From the NCBI GenBank assembly GCA_023101725.1, contig JALJCO010010222.1, positions 124,001-188,000 of the forward strand: a stretch of DNA of 64,000 nucleotides. The letters are read 5' to 3'. Positions within the stretch are counted from its first letter, which is position 1. Each line of letters opens with the position of its first letter. The stretch comes from Atherinomorus stipes. Taxonomy: Eukaryota > Chordata > Actinopteri > Atheriniformes > Atherinidae. Below, in pieces: positions 47,265 to 59,200 of this stretch. A program made the translations under genes and the position numbers. The notes under the pieces were generated by a model that was given only the letters and a program-made list of their open reading frames with translations, searched no databases and was not told where the DNA came from.

Positions 47265-49790
47265 GTTCGCATGCATTTTAAATAGTAGGTTTTAGTCTAA
47301 GTAACACAGGCAGCATTTCTCCCTGGTATTTCAATAAAGGAAAAAAAAAAACTCCTCCTCCCCATTTGGCGCCTTCAAAGTATTTTACATGCTACATATT
47401 TGTTTGGAGAATGGGAGATTTCCACCATCTTCACAAATCATGTTTGTATTGTTCGGACATCATATTTGGTGACCATCCATCAAACTGGTGAGTTGCCTCA
47501 GATATGGGTCATGTCTGTGACATAACGGCTTAAAAGCTTATAACTTATCTAAGACTTTGTTAAATATATTTTTAGGTATTACAAAAGTGTTTACAGAAAA
47601 AAAAAATCCAAAAGGAGTTTGTTGCAAATTCAGTGTACTGCAGTCAAAAACTGTTGACCTGTACACAACCTATTCTATTTTAAAGCAAAAGCATTGGCTC
47701 ATTTTTTCAATGCCGTTTATTTGTGTCTTGTCCTTGGTTGGAAATCTTGTCTGGATCTGTTCAAAAAAGGAAAAAAAAATCGACCTGCAGCAGGTTTAAG
47801 GCTATTATGAGAATGGAACCGGCCAGTAGCCTGCATTGTTTTCCAGCTTTCACTTAAAGAAGTGCAAGAATTGTTTTGTCCACATCCTGATGACTTTACA
47901 TTGAGATTTGTTTGAATGAGAGTGAGAGAAGATGCTGCAACATGTTATATGAATAAAAGCTAGAAGTGGCTTAATGGTCTGTACTTTATTCTCAGCAGTT
48001 GGTTAGGTTTTCTTTCAAAGAAAGTAAAATTTAAAAAAAGTCCATGAATCTTCCAAAATGTGAAGCAACAGGTCAGAGCTTTAAAAAAGCTGCAGTCAGA
48101 ATCAGCTGAGAAGATTGCAATCAACACCTTACATATTGGTAACATCTTTGGATTTGCCTGTTGCTTATTTTCATACCCTTTTTACTTCATGCTTGGTCTT
48201 TTAAATGCAATCAACTGACAAATGATGGAAGTAGGGATGCTATAGGTTTGAACGGCACCCTCCTCTGCAGGCAGCAGCTTCTCTCTACATATTTATTTAT
48301 TATATACACATGCATGTGTTTGACAGAACATTTTCTTTTTTAGTTTGTGATACAAACTGTGCGCTTGTGTTAAATGAAAGGAGCTATCTGTGCGCTCTGC
48401 ATGCGCTAGCATGAGGATCTCTTTCAAATTTTAAGTGGTGTTCGTATTTGTTTTGTTCTCTTGTGACTCAGCCCTGCCACGAACACGATGCAAGCCTCAC
48501 ATCTGTTAGCTTCATACACTGCTGCTTTATTTAGACCTCTTAATGTAAATGAATCGGGGCTGTGGAAAAGTAAGAGCTTTTCAACAAATCCCACCTGTTG
48601 CCTTATGAAACATGGTCGCTGGTTCAGCAGGAAACACTCCAGAAAGATGTTTTCTGTCATCATCTAATATTGCTGCAGCCAGTGCATGAATGCACACCCT
48701 GTGTGTATCTCAGAGGTGCTGCAGGCTTTGACATAATGACAGCATTCGATACCCTGAGAATTGGAACAGGTTGGTTAGGCAGCTGTTGTAGCTGTTTGCA
48801 TCTTACTGCGACTGAATATTAGCTTGCAGGTTTTTCCCCATAGTAAGGGGAAAATGACTATATTAATTGACTTTCTTCTTTTTTTACTTGTGAAAAAATG
48901 TTTAGATGACATAATTAATCCACAACAACAACAGAGAAGATCCAGATTGCAATTATGATGAAGAAAGCATCCCTGGCAGCGTGTCCACCCTTAGAGTCCA
49001 GTAACGCAATCAAAAGGCTTGTTTTGGCAGGAACCTTTTATCCATGTTTATCTTTTAGTTTAGATTTGAAAAATCTGGTATGTATGTAAAGATATCATCT
49101 TTCGTTTCATTTCTACAGCTGTTACTCTGACAATGCAAGAGCTGAGGTGTGGGTATGTTTTCAGGCTCATTTAGACTGCCAGCAAAATTCAGAAAAACTG
49201 CATGGTGGAACTCCATTAATTGTTTTGTAGAGATTTAGTGTTTCCAACAAGAGGCTTGAATCTGGTCTTGTGTCTCTAAAACTGAATTTATAGTGCTGTG
49301 TGGTAGTTTCAAGCCTCCATGCATTAGTTCAGTTTGCTTGCAAGGAGCCAAACGGTCTTATCCTTTAAAGTACTGTTGAGCAATAGTTCTTCAGGCTTTC
49401 TGAAGGTCTTTTAAAAGAAAGAAAGAAAAAAAAAAACACACTTAAAAAAAAAAAAAAAAAGATTTATTGTCTTTTAATTTTTTTTTTCACTTTTCAGAGA
49501 AATTGGTTTTATTTGTTGATTTAAGCCATTTGAAATCATTGACTAATTAGCAGGGTCAGAGCTTGTCTGAGTCTGACTAAGGGGGGACCTATAAACCAGT
49601 CAAGTACAAAAAATGCTTATCTGTTTCTATTCTATCTCTAATAATTTAGCAGATTTTAGATTTTATCTTTAAGCACTTTCTTGCCAGCAGCCTGTAACTT
49701 AATGAAAATCAGTGACAACTTATACAAATGACCAAAATATTGAGAGAAAATCAGCACAGAGTACCGGTAAGTGACTGCAGCCGGCCCATC
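47265..49790. other. intergenic, nothing recognised
   Basis: AT-rich sequence with A-runs at 47340-47350 and 49425-49460. No gene or bounded repeat was seen. Confidence 0.4.
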
Positions 49791-49794
49791 TGTA

Positions 49795-50002
49795 AGACAA
49801 AGTGAAAGCTGTCACTGTTTTTTGGGTTGCATTTGTGCCAGTGGTGTTGGCACCTCCAGAACCCAGACTTCACAATTTTTAATCCACCGTGGGATCATCT
49901 TGACAGAAAATTAGACAAAAGGCAGCCAACATTCAAAGAAAAGCTTTGGATTGTTCTTAAAGAAGCCTGGAGAAGTGTTTCTGAAGAAATGCTAGGCTGA
50001 GT
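49795..50002 (+). pseudogene. Tc1-like transposase fragment
   Basis: A plus-strand frame from about 49860 reads WDHLDRKLDKRQPTFKEKLW followed by IVLKEAWRSVSEEML. This resembles the C-terminal region of Tc1-like transposases (WD-x-LD-R-x-L-x-KR-PT-x-KE-LW ... EAW-x-x-IP). Just upstream, in another frame, CHCFLGCICASGVG is reminiscent of the W-G-C-F-x-A-S-G motif. It is short, frameshifted and without ends. Confidence 0.62.
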
Positions 50003-50499
50003 TTAAGACTTAGAGCTGTAACTGTTTTGTCTTTATATAACAGAAATATAGTTGCTCACATTTTACTAACTTGGTGCACTGATTTCCCTTTTCCTGTCAA
50101 TAAGAAATAAGTAATAAGAAATGTCTCAACTAGTGCTCTTCCACATGAAGGTCTGGTGTTTCTGGTAGCCTACTAATACAAGGACTTGGTATGGGTTAAT
50201 AATCTAGTTTTCTGATCATATCACATTTTTATTGACTAATTCTTAAAAAAAGTCAATCTTTGTCTAATATGTAACATTTGTGAGTTTATGATCAGTTAAC
50301 AGCCCTCAGGGATCTATTTTTTCTACACTTCACAGGACATTTTATATTTGTTTCAGCTTGCTGTCCTTCTGTTTTATTCTTATTTTAATGTCGGTGAAGG
50401 GGAAAAGGGCTTCTTTTAAAATCTTTCTCACTTGCTCAGGGAAGTTTGGCTGAAAATAGAGCTAGTTTCCAGTTGTAAAACTGTGTTATAAAACATTGC

Positions 50500-51130
50500 A
50501 GAAAAGACTAGAGCGCGTCTCGGAGTACGATGTGGGAAAAAAAAAACCCTAAAAGAAAACAGAAACGCGCTGTTAAGTGTGAAAATATCTTGATGACACA
50601 GTTTAGTCCCTGCAGGAATATTACAGTAACCGTGATTTCGGAGGGATGTCCCGGTGCAACGGCGAATGTGAATGCAGGCAGCGCATGAATATTATCTCCA
50701 GCATGCCACTTAGGAAGTAGGTCACCGCTCGCCGATTTGTTCACCATGTCTCCAGCTACTGTGGGCTGTTTGGTCCGCGGATCGCTCCTCTGGTCCACAG
50801 TCGCACCGAGTCCAAACTGACCGCCAGAACCAGGAGGGATCTGCTGATTTTTGTTTATTTATTAATTTATTTCATTCCCAGCGGGACGCACAAGGTAATG
50901 GTGAATCACGGCTGTAATTCAGTCACAGTTGGGGATGATAGGGTCGGTTGGTCGCCTGCTTCTAACAACTCGGCTGTAACGCGAGCTTCTGATGAAATCC
51001 ATGTTAACTATCTGCTCGCTCCAAAAGCGCGATCGATCGAGGATGTTCGCATGTTTTTATGCGCGGAGCTTTTTCTTTTTTTCTTTTACTTCTGATTCCT
51101 GCTTCGGCATGCTGTCAGAATAACACTGTC
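50500..51130 (+). promoter_or_regulatory. second CpG-rich block with donor: alternative bahd1 5' exon/promoter
   Basis: This is a CpG-dense stretch in AT-rich surroundings (gagcgcgtctcggagtacg, tcgccgatttg, ggtccgcggatcgctcc, aagcgcgatcgatcg). It has a donor-like ACAAG|GTAATG at 50894/50895. It lies 5.2 kb upstream of the acceptor at 56136 that precedes bahd1 coding sequence. It could be the first exon or an alternative to the 32.4-kb block. Without transcripts the choice is open. Confidence 0.42.
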
Positions 51131-54100
51131 CACCACCATGGCCAACTACAAGCTCCAGTAGGCGAGTCTCTCCAATTTTTCTTTGCACGAGATGATTACG
51201 ATCCATACAAAACGCTGCTTTTTAATTGCATTTTCTGTTTATTAATAATTATCATTCCGATCCATGTGTGGATGTGGGTGTGTTTGTAACTGCTTGCCTC
51301 CGTGTTGGAGAAGCGAGGTGGTGGTGGAGGATGGTGTTAGTGTTGGTGGTGGAGGATTGTCGAACTGCTGATCTGCTCCTGCCAAGTGGACTTGGTGATG
51401 GGCACTATCTGAAACCGCAGCAGCTTAGATTCCTGCAGGAGAGCTCCAGCCTCGGGGCTTTTTGCTCTCATGATGACAGATCCACACCATGTCCTTTCCC
51501 TGAATGAGTCTGTGTGTGACAGCGAGGCAGCGCAGCCTCCTCCTCCTCCTCCTCCTCCTCTAACTGACTCCTCATGCAGATGAAACTACAGCCAGTTAAT
51601 ACGCCATCAGCAGGAGTGAGAGAGTGAAATCCATTCCATAAAATTATCAGCAAGTAGCTTTTAATATGTCAATTATGCTCCATTTAGTTGCAATTGCATA
51701 ACACTTTAAAAGTGCATTTTCCCATTTAATCTGTGACATCAGTCGCTCTCAATTTGAGGCCAAAGCCTCCGAAAAAAAATAAGTTACATGACAACTAAAG
51801 GGATTGTGTTTCCTAATTGTTGTGCTTTTTACTTAAGTGCATTTGTTGTTTAGCATCTTACAGTCCAGATGAGTGTTTTTATATCTAAAATGACATCAGC
51901 TACTTCCAAACAAGTAGGTGTGACATTTGCTGCCAGATATAAATACTGCTGTTTCAGCAGCGGTACTTAAACATAGAGCAATATACAATCATTTAACAGT
52001 GTAGAAGAAAAATGTAAAATGCATACTTTAATTTTGTTTTACCACTGATTTAATACATTTATTGAAAATTTGCAGTGCAAGTCTTTCACATGAAATTGAA
52101 TGTGTGACTCCATTTTTAAAATGGTAGTACATTTTTTTTATAGCACCCACAAAATGCTTTACAACATGTTTCTCATTCACCAGTTTCCTCACACACATGA
52201 ACCAGTAGAGGTAGAGGAGATATTCACAGAGCTCGTCTTCCATCAGGAACAGCTTTGGGTTCAGTGTCGAGCCCAAGGACGCTTCTGTATGTGATGAGTG
52301 GACAAATAAAATATATACAGGCTGCAGTAATTTGTACATTAAACCGCCACTGTAGTTAAATCAGAAACTAAATTTTCAGATGTAAGAGATTTGTACTTAA
52401 GTTGTGTTTTTGTGGTTTGGGATATAGGTTGTATCATGAAATTAAATAATTTTTACTTATATTTGAACAAAATGTTGGAATTTTTCCATTGTAGTATTTC
52501 AGCTTCTCAGCTTCTCTAAAAATGTCTGTGTGGAGGCTGTAACCTGTGTTTAAAGGAGTCACACACAGGGAAAAGGTTGGGAATTGCTGGTCTCCAACTT
52601 CTTTTTGTGAATCCATTAGGGTGGATTCACAGGCCTTTCAGGCTAGATTTAATGCTGAGTGTGTGGCTGTGCTTTGCTAACATCGCTTGAGTTGGAAAGT
52701 ACAGAACAGCAACTTTTTTTGTTTCCTTTTTGTTTTGCTGGAATGGAGGTAGCAAACAACTACAAACATCAGGCCCAAAAAAAGTAATATGTACGGTGGA
52801 CTCCTGCCTTACAGTTTAAATCCTGTAGGTTTGTGACGTGTGACGAGCTAAAAGAAGTTTTCTTCTTTGTATTCTTTTAGTTGAATACTTCTGGAGGATG
52901 TAATTCTTTAGGAAGCCTAGTATTTCACAAGAAAACACTTTTTTACTATCAAAGCTTGGACCTAATGATTTTTTTCATGAAAAGAAAGTTTTATTATCAC
53001 AGATGTAGTTAGTTCAGGAGCGTTTTTTAGATTAATCTCTTACCTTTAAGTCTTTAAGATTTGCTCAATTAAAAAAAAAGAAAACCCTGTGGATTAGAAA
53101 CGCTAAGTTAAAATGAGAGAAAACTCGTTTTTACTGTGTAACATTGGAGTAAAAAGTGATGCTTTCCACCAAAAATACTAGTTTTGATATTCAGAGTTTT
53201 CTCTATGAACGAGGATGCATAAAGAGACACTGAATGGACAGAGGTGCCCATAAAGTTGGTGCCGTTCTTTGCTGGGGCTTTCAAAGCATATCTTTAATGA
53301 TCACTTGCATAAGTCTCCTAATGAAGGTGATAATATTTCCAGTTATCTGTCTGCATGTGGGTGGCTGCATGGAGTTGTTAGTATTAATGTCATGGAGAAG
53401 GCAGCATTCTGTTTTCTGTCAGCATGAGAAAAAACACAAATGCGCACACAAGTAAATATGAGACTTGGAGATTAATTTGATTCCCCAAAAGGTATCGTAT
53501 TGCTTGCTGTGGTCAGTGTGGTGACGGTCTAGCCAGGAGAAAATGATGATGCTCTTCAATAAGCTGCTGTCCTTCAGCTGTGCATGCTTGTCTTATTCAA
53601 ATGGAGCAACTTGATTTGATATCCACAGACAGAAACTCAATGTGAGGCTCCTTCTGTCCGCTTGTTATCTGGAAATTAAATTTCGCCCTCATGGATTGCA
53701 TTTCACGGTTCACCGAGTAATTCAACAATAATGGCCATAAGACCGAGCGATGAGATTGTTTCAAAATGTCTACTCAAGAGATTTGACCACTTCAGAGTTG
53801 GAGTGGGTTTGCATTTGTTTTCCTTATATATCTTAACAGACCACAGCTAACCAGAGTCATTGGTTATTATAAGTTTTATTGTGCAACAACTCTTGCAAAT
53901 TACGGATTCTGACAGACAGAAAATCTGGAAACGTTTTGTTTAACAACCCTTCATTTAATATCACTTGATGGCAAACTGTCATTGTTAAAATACTCTTTGC
54001 TGCTCACTCTGTGATTAGATGCAGTTGTGTAAATAGTAAAGTGCATGAGTAAGCTGTCATAGGACTGTGATGTCATGTGGTGAAGCAACAGCTTTTGAAC

Positions 54101-56136
54101 GGCAATCTACCATCATTCTGTTTGATGCATGGTGTTCCAGCTGCAAGCGACAAAAAGATTTGACATCTTTATGCAGAGCATCACAGGAATTTTGTACCAG
54201 TTAATAGAGGAGAAATAAGGTTTATATCCAGGGTTCTGTGCACTGAATCCTTTATAGTGTTTCTCATAACACTCACAGACTAAAAGTCTGTTTTTATGTG
54301 ACATTTAGATTTTATAATGCATGTTCAGTCATGTATTTGTATTCTAAATGGAATAGAAGATGTCACTGTTACATGATTAATTGATTAGGTTTTGTGCCTG
54401 CTTTGGTTACATGTTTGTCCTGGATAAGAAAAATATATGAGCTGTTGTAGCAACTTAAAAAAGCAGCAGGGTTTTTTTAATTCATTGATCTCATGTTTGT
54501 ATCAATGGAACTTGATTCTAAAGCTTCATTTCTGAATATTGAGTGAAGGAAAGCTGTTTTCTTGCTGAGGAGTCACTTAATATTAAAAAAAGGTTTGTGT
54601 TGACTTACTTCTTAGAGGTCAAGTAGCATAATTGTGTTGCACTGCAGCAACAATGAAGGATGATCCATCTCTTTCTGCTGCGCACACGAGTGTCATTGCA
54701 TAAAGGTCACCGGCAGTTGAATCATCAGGAACTCTAAAGGCTTTTCTTAAGTGAGGTGGTTTCTTTGTAATGCTGAGAGACCAAGGAGACGAGTGAACTA
54801 CATAAAGCGGTTCATGAAGTCTACTCTACTCTAAAGTTGCCTGAGATGTTTTGGTGAAACCAGCCTGTTGACATGGAAACTGATGGGGATTTTGTGTGAC
54901 AAGGGTCTTTGTGAAATGAGGACCATTCCATGACTCATCTGGACAAAATACAGTTTTTGTGTCTCCAATTGTTGGAGAGTTGTTTATTTTCATTTATCAA
55001 AACTGAAGTTTGACGTCTGACATTTTAGACAAATGAGAAGTTCTGTTGCACTGAGTCGATAAATGCATGTAATTTTATGTTCTTGTTGGAGGCTGCGAGC
55101 CATTAATCTGCTTCACCATGAATTCAAGGCTGAAAATTTGTCTTTGCAGAAGCAAAGGACAGAAAGGTGTCGATATTTGTTGGTGACAGCCATGACCGGA
55201 GGCGTTATGTTTTCAGGTTATTTATCCGCCTGCCCATCCCTCCGCCTGACCATCTCATTCTTACAGACTCCTTGAGGGAATTTTGTCAAATTTGGCAGCA
55301 ACATTCACATGAGCCATTTTCACACATGCCCTGCAGCTTTGTCTTGTTCCAGAGGGGCTGCATGTGAGAACACAGATGTCAGCAACATTCGCTGCTGGAT
55401 GCTTTTCGGAGTTTACCCAGCTGGTTTCATAGTAATACCTCCTGTGTATAAAAGAGGTAATCCTTGAGAGCATTTAGGGCAAGTGAGTCTATACACTGAT
55501 AAGAGTTTCTGCTGTTTATTTTCATTTTTGCTGGCCTATGGGTTTCCTTCCACTTAATATTGTAGAATGATTTTAAATGTTGTAATGATGTTGTTGAGTT
55601 AAAAATAGCTGTGAAGTACATGTGTGAAGCTCTGAAAACAGCTGTATGCAACCTTGACTGGATAAGGGAGTCATACAGTCTTAAAATGATCATTTCAGTT
55701 TTAAACTGTAACAAAATTAAGCAAGAGGGTCATTTTAAGAGCCCAGTTCTTCATGGTCCCAGAACTGAATCTCATCAGAGAAACAAACTCTCCTGAAAGT
55801 GTCTCCCAGCCTCGGCTCTTGGTTCTGTGGAGGAAAAACGAGGAGACGTATAAGAGGAATACTTATGTTCTCAGCGCTAAATCTACTCTGAACATGATGT
55901 GCTGTTGCTCTCATTTCCCCTTCGTCATGTATGCGAGGCGTATTCACATTGGAGAGAGGAAGACTAAGATGTAGTATTCTTTGGGGACCTGGAAATTGAC
56001 AGCAAACGATATGCAACCACTTCATGAATAATGCAACAGAAGATCTTCACTGATACATTATGCAACTTTCTAATTCTACAAAATGACATATGTGGCTTAA
56101 GCATTAAGATTGGATGTCTGATTTGTGTCTCCTCAG
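51131..56136 (+). other. upstream of bahd1 coding exon, probably 5' intron
   Basis: The sequence ends in a pyrimidine-rich acceptor (gtgtctcctcag) at 56136, which fits the end of an intron in the 5' untranslated region. There is a CTC repeat at 51536-51560. No other gene or bounded repeat was recognised. Confidence 0.45.
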
Positions 56137-56267
56137 AGAATTTATGGACCCAGGTGATGATCCATGATGACACTCACTGAAAGCCCTCTCTGAGCTGAAA
56201 CCCACCATTGTAAACCCACCCTGTGGATGACAAGGTTTTGGCAGATCTGCTCACGAATGCTGAGACT

Positions 56268-59200
56268 ATGGTGAAAGCTCAGCAGTGCCAGCCACTGAAA
56301 CATGGGAAGCGCCAGAAGGAGAAGGGAGGCAAGGAAAAGGGAGGTGGTATGAAGACGGGGAAAAGAGGAAAGCATGATCTGAGTGGAAAGAAAAAGAGAG
56401 ACAAGAAAGACTCCCGACGCCAACGAAAGAAGACTGTAGCAACAGGTAATGGAGAGGCGTTAGCCTGCTGTGTCCTGCTTACCCGTCTGGAGGAGAAAGG
56501 AGTTCCTGCTAAAGGCAAGAATGCACCAAAAGCTAGGAAGCAAAAGAGGGTTAAAGTCAAAAAGAAGCATTGCTCCGTTCAAACAATGACCAAATCTGGA
56601 CCTATGGAAACTTCCACAGCCAATCAGCAGACACTGGAACCAAAAAGCAACCAAGTTGGCGCCTTATTTATGTTGCCATCACCTGTCGACGTGCCCCGCA
56701 GGAGGAGAATGGCCTCTCTCAACGCTGAGGCTGTCAACAGCCTGCTGCTCTACAGAAATAATTCCCTCGTGACAGAACTCTCAAAAAAATGGCAGCCTTC
56801 TGGTGAAGATCCAGGCAAAGATCGTACTAAAACCAAAAAGGTTTCATCAGGGGAGAAAGTCTTAAAAGAAAGACCTAAGAAACAAAAGCGGTCAGCAGCT
56901 CAGGCTCAGAACATCGACTGGTTGAGTTTGCTCGCTCCAACGCCGCGGCGTCAGGCAGGCCTCACCGCTGCAACGCTGCTCAAACTCACCAGTGCCCAAT
57001 ACAGAAGCAAACGGCAGAAGAAGACAGAGTCCAAGCCAGGGAACGGAAACGAACCAGCGGCTGCCTCTGAAGATGGCACAAGCGGTAAGCCTGAATGGGG
57101 AGAAACAAAGCAGACCAAAAATAGAACACATCCCAAACAGGAGGAGCAACCCGAGCACAAAAAACAGGGCACAGACGATCCGGTCCCTTCTCAGCTGAAC
57201 TCTACCACCCAGGGCTGCTGCAGCTTGTGTAAGACCGAGGCTTTGGACCCAGAGTGGAAGGGTGCCTCAGGAGGACAGGGGTGTTTTAAACGTGCTTTCC
57301 ATTGCAGCTCCTCTCTGGGATTTTCCTTAAAAACAATCAAAGAGGAGCAGATGGAGACGGAAGTGTCTTCCTGCTGCTGCTGCTCTCAGGAGAGATGCGT
57401 GGAGTACTGTCACAGACTGGCCCTCTTCCTGGAGGACAAAACCTCCAAGGAACCAGAGGACGGCTCGCTGTCTGAAGTGTTCCACCACCACCACCATCAT
57501 CACCATCACCACCATCACCACCACCATCTTCAATCGCCCCATTCTGTAGCCCACCCAGCAGCCATAACCATCAGCCCACACACTTACACCTGTTTCCCAG
57601 GCTACTACGTCCACTTCAGCCACCCAGAGAGCTCCCCCTCTCCCATACTCACTTTATGCCCAAGGAGCAGCAAGAGGCCGAAGCTGCTGCCCCGCACAGG
57701 TCCGCAACCCTCAGGGATAAGCCATCCAGTGTACTGCTGCACCTCAGTGGAGGCATGCTATGGAGAGCCCTGCAGGATCAATGGCTACTCTGCATATTCC
57801 AGTGTGATTCCCGCCATCACCACAGGAGGGTGCCCCTTCAGCCCCACAGACTGCACCAAATGTAAACACGGCTTCAAAAGAGGTGAGCCAACGTTTCTGT
57901 GTTTACTTTCTCTATACAAGATCCTGCATTTCCGTTCAGTAGTTCAGTGCCATCTTTTGTGAGCCTCCCGCTGCCTGCTGAGTCCTGGGAACTATGTTTC
58001 CACCAACTGAGTAGTCCTCTTATATAAGATCAGTCACCCATTTAAGAAAGATTGTATATTTCTTATAAACACGTTGCAGTTGTGAAATCATTTTGTATGC
58101 AGTGCCCCTCTAATCCTGCTGCCAAAATTAACAATGGGCTGAGAAAAGCTTTAATATCAGACTCCTTTTTTTTTCTTTCTCTCTCCCATTATGGCGTGTC
58201 ACTTGAGAGAGAAGTTTAAAAAAAAATCTGATAAAGGGCAAGCCCTTTTTTGTCTCAGATTCAGTGGAAGTCACTGTGCCCTGACTGTAAGGCTGGTGGA
58301 GCTAAAATTGCATGAGCTCAAGTATCAGCGGTTAATTATGGTGTTTGAGACAGCAGTGTGATCCAGAACAGGAAAACTCTGCTCTAACAATGTGTTTACA
58401 TGAGCGCTTGCATGTTTTTTGAAAATGCCTGAATGAGACCTGGAAACAACATTTGTTTGTTTTGAACACGCACACACCCACAGTTTCTGTGGTATCCAGC
58501 CAGGTCAAGCTGTGAGGTCTGAAATCCTCTTCTACCACAGGGTCAGCTTTAATCTTGGTGGAAATCTTAAATCTCTTTCGCACAGCGCATTCATCATTGA
58601 AAGAACAGCTGTGAATGGTAAATAATGAAATTAATGATGCCTGAATTTAATCTAACAGCTTATCGTGGTGTAGTGTGTGTTGTCACACTGGCTTGGCTTC
58701 CTGGTGCATGTTTGCTTTTCCTATTATGACAAGTCTGCTGTGAAAATGGGCTATGGTCCTCCCACACAGGGGCTGTCACTTTTCTGCCTGAATAGAACTC
58801 TTCTCATTACCGTTTGCAGGGGATGTACAGATTCAGTTTAACTTGCATCTTCTTAACTCCTGCTTATTTTGTGGAACGTCTGAATATATGTACAATTTAG
58901 GCTCAATTTTATCAGACTAATGGGGCTTCTTGCTTTCTTCACACACGTCCTAAGATGCAAGATTTTAGCTCCTCCCAGTGGAGATGCAACTGAGAAGAGA
59001 GGTGATGGAAATTCTTGAAGTGCTTCCTCCTCCTTCCAGCATCATTTGGAGAATGTGCCATGCCAACACAATATATGCAAAATTAGGTTGTCAGACGGTA
59101 ATAGTTGAGCCAGTGTCACAGATAAGCATTTCTGTCCATTAGTAATGGACAAATGATAGTCTTATGACTTAGTTTGAATGGCTGCATTACTCTAAATCAC

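Noticed and set aside
56223..56267. Start of bahd1 coding sequence at 56223
   Set aside because: The codon there is GTG, not ATG; the first in-frame ATG is at 56268, with a stop at 56211-56213 upstream.
57883..57962. Extension of the bahd1 open frame to a stop at 57962
   Set aside because: A strong donor at 57882/57883 and the matching phase of the exon at 62954, which resumes human-like BAHD1 sequence, show this is intron read-through.
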